Below the pieces are notes generated by a model. The model was not told where the DNA came from. It worked only from the letters and a program-made list of their open reading frames with translations, and made no database searches. From contig NZ_JADWYI010000001.1 in assembly GCF_016904885.1 (NCBI RefSeq), positions 8,365,224-8,429,223 of the forward strand: DNA of 64,000 bases, written 5' to 3'. The translations under genes were made by a program, and so were the position numbers. Positions 10,662 to 18,724 of the stretch are shown piece by piece. How positions within the stretch are numbered: the first letter of the stretch is position 1; each line of letters begins with the position of its first letter. The stretch is from Archangium primigenium. GTDB lineage: Bacteria > Myxococcota > Myxococcia > Myxococcales > Myxococcaceae.

Positions 10662-11585
10662 TCAAACTCCTAGCGCGGTCTTCGCCGCGCGGGCCACCGC
10701 CGCGCGAACCGAGGCCGGCTCGAGCACCTCCGCCTCGCCGCCGAACGATAGCACCCACTGCGTCAGCCAGCGCTCGTTGTCTCCGGCCACGCGCACTTCG
10801 ACCCCACCGTCCGCCAGCAGGCGGGCATCCTCGCCGAACCGTTCGCGGACGTAGGGGGCCACCAAGGGTGAAAACCGCACGCGCACGTCGGCGTCCCGGC
10901 GGGCGGGGTTGGGGACCTCGGCCCGGGCGCCCTCGCGCGGCTGGAAGGGCGTGGTGGTCATCGCCAGGTCCCGCATCCGGTCCACGCGAAAGAGCCGGTC
11001 GTCCTGGCGCGTGAGGCACCAGGCCTGCAGGTACCACTGGCCCCGGTGGCTGAGCAGCTCGTGGGGCCGCACCCGCCGGGGCTCGGCGGCCTCCCGGCCC
11101 TGGGCCGCGTAGTCGAACGTGACCTCCAGCCGGCCGTGGATGGCCTGGGTGAGCGGCCCGAGCGCCACGGGCGCGTCCTCGGCGGCGTCGATCTTCCGGT
11201 ACATCTCGCGGAAGCGGTCGCCGGCGCCCGGGGGCAGCACGCGCTCGAGCTTCTCCACCGCGCCGCGCAGCGCGTCCCCGGCCGCCGGACGCAAGAGCTC
11301 CGCCGAGGCCGCCAGGGCACTGGCCTCCCCCACCGTCAGGCGGGGCGGCGCGGACAGGCGTTGGTCCAGGTCCACGTACACCCGGTCGTTCTCGACGTAG
11401 ATGTCGATGTAGTCGTCCGGGTTGAAGGGGGGCCGGCCCACGCACGTGAGCAGGTCCAGGTCCGCCAGCAGGTGCTCGCGGCTGACGTTGAGGGCCCGGG
11501 CGAGCTCCTCCACGGTGATGCCCTGGCGCGAGGACACGTAGGGCACGAGGAAGAGCAGCCGGCGCAGACGCTCGTGGACACTCAT
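10662..11585 (-). CDS. WYL-domain transcriptional regulator, second of a tandem pair
   Basis: The 307-residue protein has an N-terminal winged helix (about 1-60: ERLRRLLFLVPYVSSRQGIT, then VEELARALNVSREHLLADL) and a WYL ligand-sensing domain (about 140-230). In that domain the signature is GQWYLQAWCL, with FRVDRMRDL and a WCX C-terminal extension. Its ATG overlaps the stop codon of the preceding WYL gene as ATGA, so translation is coupled. Tandem WYL genes of this layout are known as PafB/PafC in actinobacteria, where the heterodimer activates DNA-damage genes in response to single-stranded DNA. The pairing is clear; DNA-damage control is inference here. An upstream start in the same frame would run antisense-like sequence through the first WYL gene and is rejected. 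Confidence 0.88.
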   Translation of the reverse strand: MSVHERLRRLLFLVPYVSSRQGITVEELARALNVSREHLLADLDLLTCVGRPPFNPDDYIDIYVENDRVYVDLDQRLSAPPRLTVGEASALAASAELLRPAAGDALRGAVEKLERVLPPGAGDRFREMYRKIDAAEDAPVALGPLTQAIHGRLEVTFDYAAQGREAAEPRRVRPHELLSHRGQWYLQAWCLTRQDDRLFRVDRMRDLAMTTTPFQPREGARAEVPNPARRDADVRVRFSPLVAPYVRERFGEDARLLADGGVEVRVAGDNERWLTQWVLSFGGEAEVLEPASVRAAVARAAKTALGV

Positions 11586-12601
11586 GCCGCCACCTCCGAG
11601 CGGGGTGCGTGCTTCTGGAGGATGCGCGTCGCCATGTCCTTCATGCCCTGCCGGCCCTCCTCGGGACCCTCCACGTGGCACTCCGGCCCGAGCTGCATGC
11701 AGAAGCGCAGGAGCCCATCCAGGAACGTCACGCCCAGGGTCACGAGCATGCCCCCGCCCTCCGCGGCCGGCGTCACCTGGGCCCCGGGAAACAGCGTGGC
11801 GGCGCGCCCGGCCAGCTCCCCGGTGAGCCGCAGCCGCGCCTCGAGCCGGGGGTGGAAGCGGTGCTGCCAGGGGTAGCTGGCCACGTAGTCGTCCGAGGAG
11901 AAGCCCGCGGGGACATCGAAGTCCGGCGTGCGCGGCCGGGCCGTGTTCGGCTTGAGGCTGTGGATGCGGTGCACGTGGAAGGTGCGCACCCCCTGGCGCA
12001 GGTGGCAGTAGCCCACGAGCGTCCAGATGCCCCGGCGCAGCGCGAGCCCGTACGGGTCCACCCGGCGCTCGGTGAGGTCGGGGCGCTTGGGCGAGCGGTA
12101 GGACATCTGCACCCACTTGCGCGTGGCGCACGCGCCCCAGAGCTGCTCCAGGTGCGCGGCGAGCCGGGGGCCGTCCTGCTCCGCGCCCAGCTCCATGCGC
12201 ACGCCGGGGGTGGGCAGCGCGTCTCCGGCGAAGAAGCCAATCTTGCGCAGGGCGTGCGACAGGTCGTCCCGGCCCGGGAAGGCCCCGGAGGTGAGCGCGG
12301 CGCTGCCCGCGGCGTAGAGCACCGCCAGTTCCTCCTTCGTCAGGTCCACCTCGGGCAGGTAGTAGGCGTCGCGGTTGACGACATAGCCGTCGCGCCGCTC
12401 GTCATCGCCCTGGATGTAGGTGAGCGGAAAGCCCAGCTCCAGGAGCTCGGCTTTGTCGCGCTCGAACTTGCGCTCGGCGGCATCGTCGGAGATGCCCCGG
12501 TAGTCCTCGGGGAAGTGCTCGCGCAGCTCCGCCCAGGAAATGGGTTCCCGAGCGTCCAGGAACAGCGCCACGAGATCAAGGAGACGTTCGGTCCGGTCCA
12601 T
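11582..12601 (-). CDS. WYL-domain transcriptional regulator, first of a tandem pair
   Basis: The 339-residue protein has an N-terminal helix-turn-helix (about 1-75: ERLLDLVALFLDAREPISWA and SDDAAERKFERDKAEL) and a central WYL domain (about 165-235: KWVQMSYRSP, RVDPYGLALRRGIWTLVGYC, FHVHRIHSL). The C-terminal extension has the WCX character. The ATG at 12601 is chosen; an in-frame TTG at 12625 is possible but less likely. It heads a probable operon of two WYL regulators and the FHA membrane protein. The gap to the divergent small secreted protein (12602-12935) should hold the promoter, but no strong -35/-10 pair was recognised. Confidence 0.88.
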   Translation of the reverse strand: MDRTERLLDLVALFLDAREPISWAELREHFPEDYRGISDDAAERKFERDKAELLELGFPLTYIQGDDERRDGYVVNRDAYYLPEVDLTKEELAVLYAAGSAALTSGAFPGRDDLSHALRKIGFFAGDALPTPGVRMELGAEQDGPRLAAHLEQLWGACATRKWVQMSYRSPKRPDLTERRVDPYGLALRRGIWTLVGYCHLRQGVRTFHVHRIHSLKPNTARPRTPDFDVPAGFSSDDYVASYPWQHRFHPRLEARLRLTGELAGRAATLFPGAQVTPAAEGGGMLVTLGVTFLDGLLRFCMQLGPECHVEGPEEGRQGMKDMATRILQKHAPRSEVAA

Positions 12602-12935
12602 GGGCAAGTCTTCGACAATGCGCAAAAGCGATGCGTGGGGTCAAGGCGAGGAACCAGGAACAACACGGGACGGCATGTGGGGCTTTCCCACCCATCGGGA
12701 TCTACCCGCGAGACGAGCGCTTGGACAACTTTTTACTGAACGGGCAGGCAGGTATGTCGAGGAAGGAGCGGTGGCGACCCGGGTAGCCGGGGAGCCGAGC
12801 GCGGTGGGGAGTCTCGCGAACGGCGGCCAACTGGGATATTCCTAGCAATCGACACCGTCGGGGCCGGAGTGGGGCGGGCTTGTCCGCTCACGAACCGGCC
12901 CGGCAGGCGGCCTGTTCACTCGGAGAGGGAACCAC
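12602..12935. other. Divergent intergenic region, 334 nt
   Basis: The region lies between the starts of the leftward WYL operon and the rightward secreted-protein gene, so both promoters should be here. A short T-rich patch (around 12725-12737, AACTTTTTACTG) stands out against the GC-rich background, and TTGACC occurs on the minus strand near 12645. No convincing -35/-10 pair, RNA gene or coding potential was seen. A GGAGAGGG ribosome site for the right-hand gene is at about 12921-12928. Confidence 0.5.
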
Positions 12936-13409
12936 ATGATGCGCGCCACGCTCCTCAAGAAGCTGTGCCTGGGATTGGCGCTGGTGGGGTGGGCCTGCAT
13001 CTGGACCGTGCCGAGGCAGGCCGAGGCCGAGCCGCTGTACTTCGCCCTGGAGGTGCGCAGCCAGGGGCGGCTCGTGGCCCAGCCCAAGCTGCTCGGGGAG
13101 ACGGGCCGCACGGTGCGCGCCGAGCGCCGCCAGCCCGGTGCCCAGGTGCCCGACTACCGCCTGGTCCTCACCCCCACCGCCGAGGGCAACACGTTCCACC
13201 TGGAGCTGGACCTGGTCCTGCCCGAGGCGTCCGGCCACTGGCGGGATGTCTCGCTGCGCCACGGCCAGGAGAGCCGCGTGCGACTCGGCCGCGGGTCGGG
13301 AGACCTGGAGGTGTCCCTGCTCCTCATGAAGGTGAACTCGCCGGAGTTCCGCGCGCTGATGGACCTCACCCAGGCGGCCGAGGCGGCCGGCGGCGAGCGC
13401 GCCATCTGA
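12936..13409 (+). CDS. Small secreted protein of unknown function
   Basis: The 157-residue protein is not recognised. It starts with a clear Sec signal peptide (LLKKLCLGLALVGWACIW, cleavage probably after AEA near residue 32). The mature part of about 125 residues is predicted beta-rich, with alternating segments such as LYFALEVRSQGRLVAQPKLL and FHLELDLVLPEASGHW. No Cys remains in the mature part and no catalytic motif is visible, so a periplasmic or secreted beta-sandwich is plausible. The GGAGAGGG site 7 nt upstream supports the start; the second codon is also Met. It stands alone, convergent with proB. Confidence 0.75.
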   Translation: MMRATLLKKLCLGLALVGWACIWTVPRQAEAEPLYFALEVRSQGRLVAQPKLLGETGRTVRAERRQPGAQVPDYRLVLTPTAEGNTFHLELDLVLPEASGHWRDVSLRHGQESRVRLGRGSGDLEVSLLLMKVNSPEFRALMDLTQAAEAAGGERAI

Positions 13410-13425
13410 GCCCAGGGCGGCGCGC

Positions 13426-14610
13426 CTAGAGGACGGCCAGATCGTCCCGGTGCACCGCCTCGTCGATGTAGCGGTAGCCGAGCGCGGGCTCGATGTCGGT
13501 GCTCTTGAGCCCCGCGATGCGCCGCAGCTCGCCCGCGTCGTAGGCGCTCAGGCCCCGGGCGAACACCTCGCCCCGCGCGTCCACCAGGTCCACCGGGTCT
13601 CCCCGGCCGAAATCCCCCTCCACCGAGCGGATGCCCGAGGGCAGGAGGCTGCGCTTGGCGGTGACGACGGCCGTGCGCGCCCCCTCGTCCACGAGCACCC
13701 GGCCCTTGGACTTGAGCGCGTGGGCGATCCACGCCATGCGCGCGCTGCGCCGGCTGCCCGAGGTCTCGAAGAGCGTGCCCACGGACTCGCCGGCGAGCAC
13801 CGCGCGCAGCCGGCCCGGCACCGCGCCCGAGGTGATGACGCAGCGCACGCCCAGTTCCGTGACGCGCGCGGCGGCGCGAATCTTGGTGGCCATGCCGCCG
13901 GTGCCCACCTGGCTGCCCGAACCCCCGGCGAGCGCGAGCAACTCCGGCGTGACGGTGTCCACCTGGGGCATGAGCTGGGCGTCCGGGTGCTTGCGCGGGT
14001 CCGCCGTGTAGAGCCCCTCCACGTCCGAGAGGACGACGAGCGCATCGGCCTCCACGCCCCCGGCCACGAGCGCCGCCAGGGTGTCGTTGTCGCCGAACTT
14101 GAGCTCGTCCACCGACACGGTGTCGTTCTCGTTGATGATGGGGACCACGTGGGCCTCGATGAGCCGCTCCAGCGCGTGCTTCACGTTGAGGTAGCGCCGC
14201 CGGTCCTGCACATCCCCGTGCGTGAGCAGCACCTGGGCCACCCGTCGGTCCGCCCGGCCAAACGCCTCCTCGTACGCCTGCATCAGCCGGCTCTGGCCCA
14301 CCGCCGCGCAGGCCTGCTTGCCCGGAATGTCCTTGGGCCGCGCGGGCAGTCCCAGCCGCTCCACCCCCAGGGCCACGGCGCCGCTGGACACCACCACCAG
14401 CTCCCGGTCCCGGGCCGCCCAGAGCAGGTCCTCGCTCAGCGCCTCGAAGTGGGCCCGGTTGAAGCGCCCCGTGGCGTTCGTGAGGGCATTGGTCCCGATC
14501 TTCACCACCACGCGCCGGGCGGCGCGCACCGCTTCTCGTCCCGAAAGGCTCACGCTGTCAGGGTACGCCGGAAGAGCCCGTCGTGGGGACGTGTTGTATG
14601 AGGTCGGCAT
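13426..14610 (-). CDS. proB: Glutamate 5-kinase
   Basis: ProB phosphorylates glutamate to gamma-glutamyl phosphate, the first and feedback-controlled step of proline synthesis. The 394-residue protein has the amino-acid-kinase domain (about 25-275), with VVKIGTNALT, VVSSGAVALG, INENDTVSVDELKFGDND and GTGGMATKIRAA. A C-terminal PUA domain (about 295-380) makes it the long, E. coli-like form. The start at 14610 is chosen because it leaves the usual short leader; the ATG/GTG choice within about 10 nt is open, and no strong ribosome site is visible. proA is not adjacent, unlike in many bacteria. It is divergent from hflX across 115 nt. Confidence 0.96.
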   Translation of the reverse strand: MPTSYNTSPRRALPAYPDSVSLSGREAVRAARRVVVKIGTNALTNATGRFNRAHFEALSEDLLWAARDRELVVVSSGAVALGVERLGLPARPKDIPGKQACAAVGQSRLMQAYEEAFGRADRRVAQVLLTHGDVQDRRRYLNVKHALERLIEAHVVPIINENDTVSVDELKFGDNDTLAALVAGGVEADALVVLSDVEGLYTADPRKHPDAQLMPQVDTVTPELLALAGGSGSQVGTGGMATKIRAAARVTELGVRCVITSGAVPGRLRAVLAGESVGTLFETSGSRRSARMAWIAHALKSKGRVLVDEGARTAVVTAKRSLLPSGIRSVEGDFGRGDPVDLVDARGEVFARGLSAYDAGELRRIAGLKSTDIEPALGYRYIDEAVHRDDLAVL

Positions 14611-14725
14611 TTGACACACCCGGGGATGAAACCCGACCAGGGGGCCCTTATGCTCCTGGAGAGACCAAGCAGGCCGACGGCGAGACGCGGGCGCCCTTCC
14701 TCATCCGCGTGGGAGAAGGACTGTT

Positions 14726-16378
14726 TTGAAGGACATCTACGGCAACACCCTGGGCCTCAAGGCAAGCGAGCAGAGTCGTTTGCGCAACACCTATCGGCGC
14801 CGCGTGTCGCCCCACGAGATCGTCTCCCCTGAACTCGCCCGCCACCTCACCGAGTTGTCGCGGGAGATGAACCGGCAGGTGGGCGTGCTGCTCAACCGCA
14901 AGGGGGAAATCGAGCACGTGGTGGTGGGCAACGCCCACAAGTTGGAGCTGCCCGACATCGGCCGCGCCCGTGCGGGCCAGGTGCGTCTGCGTGGCCTGCG
15001 GCTCGTGCACACGCACCTCAAGAGCGAGCCGCTCACCAAGGACGACCTGACGGACCTGGCGCTGCTGCGCCTGGACATGGTCGCCGCCATCGGCGTGGGC
15101 GAGGAGGGCCTGCCGGGCGTGCTGCACTACGCGCACCTGGTCCCCGAGAACGGCGACGGCACCTTCTGGAGCGTCACCACCCTGCCGGACGTGCACGACG
15201 GTCAGCCCGACGTGCTCGACACGCTGGAGGCGCTGGAGGAGGAGCTCAACCGCAAGGCCGCCGCGCGCCGGGTGTCCGGTCGTGACAAGGCCCTGCTCGT
15301 GGCGGTGTGCCTGGACGGCAACCGCGCCGCCGCCGAGGCCAGCCTCGCCGAGCTCAAGGAGCTGGCGCGCACCGCCGGCGTCGAGGTGCTCGACAGCGTC
15401 CTGCAGATGCGCCGCGAGGCCGACCCGCGCTACCTCATCGGGCGCGGCAAGCTCGAGGACCTCAACCTGCGCTCCATGCAGGCCATGGCCGACCTGCTCA
15501 TCTTCGACAAGGATCTCACGCCCTCGCAGGGTCGGCACATCAGCGAGGCCACGAGCCTCAAGGTCATCGACCGCACCCAGCTCATCCTCGACATCTTCGC
15601 CCAGCGGGCGCAGAGCGCCGAGGGCAAGCTCCAGGTGGAGCTCGCCCAGCTCAAGTACCGGCTGCCGCGGCTCGTGCAGAGTGACACCTCGCTCAGCCGT
15701 CTGGCCGGCGGCATCGGCGGACGCGGCCCCGGTGAGACGAAGCTCGAGATCGACCGCCGCCGCGCGCGCGATCGCATCAACCACCTGGAGAAGCGCATCG
15801 ACTCGCTGTCACGCGAGCGCGAGGTGCGCCGCGCCCAGCGCAACCGGCGCGACCTGCCGGTCATCTCCATCGTGGGCTACACCAACGCGGGCAAGAGCAC
15901 GCTGCTCAACGCCATCACCGGCGCCGAGGTGCTCGCGGAGGACAAGCTGTTCGCCACGTTGGATCCCACCAGCCGCCGGCTGCGCTTCCCCCAGGAGCGC
16001 GAGGTCATCATCACCGACACGGTGGGTTTCATCCGCGACCTGCCCAAGGACCTGGTGGCCGCCTTCCGCGCCACGCTGGAGGAGTTGTACGACGCGGACC
16101 TGCTCTTGCACGTGGTGGACGCGAGCGATCCGGCGCGCGACGAGCAGGTGGAGGCCGTGGAGAACATCCTCGACTCCCTGGAGCTGATGGCCAAGCCGCG
16201 CCTCATGGTGTGGAACAAGGCCGACCAGCTGACGGCCGAGGAAGTGGAAGCCCTCCTGCGCTCCCGGGGCGGCGTGGCCATCAGCGCCGTGCAGCGCGAG
16301 GGACTGGCCTCGCTCCTGGCCAAGGCGGACACCACGCTGTTCGCCGAGGGCGCCTCGCAGGGCCTGGGCGTGATGTAG
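14726..16378 (+). CDS. hflX: Ribosome-associated GTPase HflX
   Basis: HflX binds and splits stalled ribosomes, notably after heat stress. The 550-residue protein has the N-terminal HflX nucleotide-binding domain, a coiled linker (around 330-375, RINHLEKRIDSLSREREV) with the GGRGPGETKLE signature before it, and a TRAFAC GTPase domain. Its G1 is GYTNAGKS (384-391), G3 DTVGFI and G4 NKAD. An extension of about 170 residues precedes the conserved core, so the protein is longer than the 426-residue E. coli form. The start is TTG at 14726, supported by GAGAAGGA about 6 nt upstream; no ATG fits the frame. The gene is alone on its strand apart from the small membrane protein that follows. Confidence 0.95.
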   Translation: MKDIYGNTLGLKASEQSRLRNTYRRRVSPHEIVSPELARHLTELSREMNRQVGVLLNRKGEIEHVVVGNAHKLELPDIGRARAGQVRLRGLRLVHTHLKSEPLTKDDLTDLALLRLDMVAAIGVGEEGLPGVLHYAHLVPENGDGTFWSVTTLPDVHDGQPDVLDTLEALEEELNRKAAARRVSGRDKALLVAVCLDGNRAAAEASLAELKELARTAGVEVLDSVLQMRREADPRYLIGRGKLEDLNLRSMQAMADLLIFDKDLTPSQGRHISEATSLKVIDRTQLILDIFAQRAQSAEGKLQVELAQLKYRLPRLVQSDTSLSRLAGGIGGRGPGETKLEIDRRRARDRINHLEKRIDSLSREREVRRAQRNRRDLPVISIVGYTNAGKSTLLNAITGAEVLAEDKLFATLDPTSRRLRFPQEREVIITDTVGFIRDLPKDLVAAFRATLEELYDADLLLHVVDASDPARDEQVEAVENILDSLELMAKPRLMVWNKADQLTAEEVEALLRSRGGVAISAVQREGLASLLAKADTTLFAEGASQGLGVM

Positions 16379-16435
16379 GAAGAGTGCGGGCGTGAGGTTG
16401 CCGACGGCTCCGGAGCCTTCTAGGATTCCGGGGCC

Positions 16436-16864
16436 GTGCTGACTCCCTCCGCCCTCGCCCTGCTCGCGCAGATCTCCATTCCTGGACTGGATCCGGGTCC
16501 CGACAAGCCCGCCTCGTCGGTGGACCCGAGCTATTTCGACGTCCTCGAGCGCAACAGCCACATCGTCTACCCCGCCCTGGCCCTGGTGGTGCTGGCGCTG
16601 GTGTCCTGGGCCATCGTGCAGGCCTCCAAGGCCCAGGACATGGATGGCGCCGCCAAGCTCGAGTTCAAGAAGCTGATCGTCGACGAGCTGCGCCGCTACC
16701 CGGCGGGCCTGGAGACGCCGGACCTCGCCGAGGCCACCGGCCTGGACCGCAGCAAGCTCGTGCGCCTGCTGGACCAGATGCAGCAGGACAACGTGCTCAT
16801 GTCCCACGTCACCACCCAGCGGCAGACGGTGTGGCGGGTCAAGGGCGTGGGCAGCCGGTACTGA
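16436..16864 (+). CDS. Membrane-anchored winged-helix protein
   Basis: The 142-residue protein has one membrane helix at about 43-62 (IVYPALALVVLALVSWAIVQ) followed by a soluble domain (about 75-142) with winged helix-turn-helix character. Segments include EFKKLIVDELRRYPAGLETP, DLAEATGLDRSKLVRLLDQM and QRQTVWRVKG. Such a layout suggests either a membrane-bound regulator or a wHTH used for protein contact. The start is GTG at 16436, 57 nt after the hflX stop, so co-transcription with hflX is possible. I do not recognise a named family. Confidence 0.75.
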   Translation: MLTPSALALLAQISIPGLDPGPDKPASSVDPSYFDVLERNSHIVYPALALVVLALVSWAIVQASKAQDMDGAAKLEFKKLIVDELRRYPAGLETPDLAEATGLDRSKLVRLLDQMQQDNVLMSHVTTQRQTVWRVKGVGSRY

Positions 16865-16882
16865 GGGAGCACGCTCCGAGCC

Positions 16883-17464
16883 TCACCCGGGGCCGGTCAC
16901 TTCCTGGAAGACGAGCCCCGAGGCGCCGCTGCGCACGAGGGCCTCCTTCACCTCGTCGGCCACGAGGAGGGACCCCCTCCAGCCCCAAGGCCGGAACACC
17001 TTCGCCCCCACGACCTTGGAGGGATCGATGCGCATGCCGTGGACATCCCGGTACTGCCCGACCTTCCCGGGTCGACCATCTTCCGGCGTCCAGTACAGCA
17101 CCTCCGTGGAAGCCGCGTCATCGATGCACTTCACGAGGCGCGTGACGTTGACCAGGAAGAAGTGCTCTGGCCGCGAGTCCACGTCCACGGGGAAGAGCTG
17201 AACGTCACTGGGCGCCGACTCGGACAGGACCCGAGCCACCTTCTCGCTGACCACGGGGATGCTTCCTGTGTCGGCGCGCGTGAAATCGAGCGGAGGTCCC
17301 GGGTGGTAGACGGGGATTCGAAGCCGTCCATCGACGTGGGTGGGCGCTCCGCTCATGAACCGCCGTGCGGGCACCTCTTTTCCCTGTTCGTCCAGGGGGT
17401 CCCCCAGCAACCAGCGCTCCGGGTGGGTCATGTCATCGGTCAGCTCGAAATACCGTCGCGTCAT
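16883..17464 (-). CDS. Imm11-family (DUF1629) immunity protein candidate
   Basis: The 193-residue soluble protein resembles the Imm11/DUF1629 family, judged from the opening (RRYFELTDDMTHPERWLLGD), the central region (FLVNVTRLVKCIDD) and the end (VFRPWGWRGSLLVADEVKEA). Imm11 proteins are immunity proteins of bacterial polymorphic toxin systems and are expanded in myxobacteria. It starts 15 nt after the stop of the AHH lipoprotein gene, with an AGGAG site in that gap, which is the usual toxin-then-immunity order. It lacks a signal peptide, so it should protect the cytoplasm, where a nuclease would act. The pairing is inference from family and position. Confidence 0.75.
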   Translation of the reverse strand: MTRRYFELTDDMTHPERWLLGDPLDEQGKEVPARRFMSGAPTHVDGRLRIPVYHPGPPLDFTRADTGSIPVVSEKVARVLSESAPSDVQLFPVDVDSRPEHFFLVNVTRLVKCIDDAASTEVLYWTPEDGRPGKVGQYRDVHGMRIDPSKVVGAKVFRPWGWRGSLLVADEVKEALVRSGASGLVFQEVTGPG

Positions 17465-17479
17465 GCGGCACTCCTCACC

Positions 17480-18724
17480 TCACGGGTTTCCCGTAATCAG
17501 CTTGTTGAACTCGGAACCCGCTCTTCGCAGCTGTTCGGCCAAGGCCTTCAACTCCCGTGAGAGGACCTCCTGGCATTGGACCGTGGTTTCGCAGTCCTCC
17601 ATCGCGCCCGAGAGACGCCGGTGGATACGCTCATGGTACGCCTGGGGATGAGGACCTTTGTGCCCCGGAACGCGGACCTTGTTCGCGGGGTCCTCCATCG
17701 ACATACCCGCCTTGTCGAAGAACCTCTTGAACCGAGGCGTCCAAGGTCCTCCGCGAAGCGCGGACTTCTCGTTCTCCACGGTGGCGATGTGGTGGACCTC
17801 TCCCGCCTCATCCTCCCCCGTCCGCATGGAGAGGACCACCGCCGCGCCGGAGGGATACGTGAGCACGAGCCGCCCCTCGGCCAACGATACCGACGTCGCC
17901 TCGGCGGCCACCGCGGTCAGGTCGATGCGGCCCAGGCTCGCGGCGTTCCGCACCGCCTGGGAGAAGCCCGGCAGCCCATGTCCCGTCGTGAAGTCCTTGC
18001 CATGAACACCCGCTTGCCATGTCGCCAGGAGAATGAGGAGACGCAGGGTGTTGGGCCCGAGGACCTGGGCGTACTGCTCGCTCGCACCACGGAGTTGGTG
18101 GAACGTCCGAGCGGATTGCACGTCGTCCCAGAGCTGCGTCGTGGCGGAAATCAACCCCCAGAGTTCATGGCCGAGGTAGCCCCAGAGAAAAAGCGTCATC
18201 GCCGTGGCGAGACCCTTGGACAGGGGTTCTGGAGCCAGGAGGACGACCAGATAGAGCGACAGCCCCGTGACCATGACCGTCATGGCCTCCCGAGAGAAAT
18301 CCCGGAGAACCCCCATGGCGGCCTCCACGGATGGGGTGAACGCGAGACCGAGGGCCAGGATGAATCTGTCCCTCTGACCGAGCGTGGCGTCATATGGCCC
18401 CTCACCGAGGAGCAGGAAGCAATCGCCCGGAGAGCCGCGTCGCGCGCACCAGCGTGCGTAACCCGCCTCCACGGAGGCGTCCCCCACGGCATTCGATGGC
18501 CATATCGCCCTTCTCAGGCGGACAACACCAGGTCTTGGAGAGGCGTCGGTGATCCGAAGGGGAACATCAAGGAGGAGCCGGGTGAACGCATGCCGAAATT
18601 CCAGGTCCGAGACCTGAACAGGGGAATGATCACGTCTTGAAGTCAGTCCTCGCGACGAGCCCGTGACACACGCGGCTTGGAGAAACAGGAGGAGGAGCAA
18701 GCCGCCTCCCATCCGGAAGTTCAT
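17480..18724 (-). CDS. AHH-domain lipoprotein, putative nuclease toxin
   Basis: The 414-residue protein begins with a lipoprotein signal (LLLLLFLQAAC, lipid Cys near residue 18). Two or three hydrophobic helices follow in the middle (about 130-220, for example VMVTGLSLYLVVLLA). Near residues 305-375 is a C-terminal AHH nuclease-like domain: His311-His312 in EVHHIATVEN, then RGGPWTPRFKRFF and GPHPQAYHERIH. AHH domains belong to the HNH/endonuclease VII toxin superfamily. The arrangement resembles a myxobacterial paralogous lipoprotein family (TIGR02269-like, by memory) and the SitA outer-membrane-exchange toxins. The ATG at 18724 overlaps the methyltransferase stop (ATGA); an ATG at 18712 is an alternative. 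Toxicity is not shown by sequence alone. Confidence 0.78.
   Translation of the reverse strand: MNFRMGGGLLLLLFLQAACVTGSSRGLTSRRDHSPVQVSDLEFRHAFTRLLLDVPLRITDASPRPGVVRLRRAIWPSNAVGDASVEAGYARWCARRGSPGDCFLLLGEGPYDATLGQRDRFILALGLAFTPSVEAAMGVLRDFSREAMTVMVTGLSLYLVVLLAPEPLSKGLATAMTLFLWGYLGHELWGLISATTQLWDDVQSARTFHQLRGASEQYAQVLGPNTLRLLILLATWQAGVHGKDFTTGHGLPGFSQAVRNAASLGRIDLTAVAAEATSVSLAEGRLVLTYPSGAAVVLSMRTGEDEAGEVHHIATVENEKSALRGGPWTPRFKRFFDKAGMSMEDPANKVRVPGHKGPHPQAYHERIHRRLSGAMEDCETTVQCQEVLSRELKALAEQLRRAGSEFNKLITGNP

Noticed and set aside
7490-11014. A 1174-codon plus-strand frame opposite the PLD and FHA genes
   Set aside because: Antisense of well-supported genes with no motif of its own.
12540-12845. 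A 101-codon plus-strand frame in the WYL/secreted-protein gap
   Set aside because: It starts inside the WYL gene on the other strand, has no ribosome site, motif or biased codon use, and ends before the next gene.
14611-14725. Possible small gene between proB and hflX
   Set aside because: Only a short frame that continues out of frame into hflX; the segment is better read as a divergent promoter gap, though no clear boxes were recognised.
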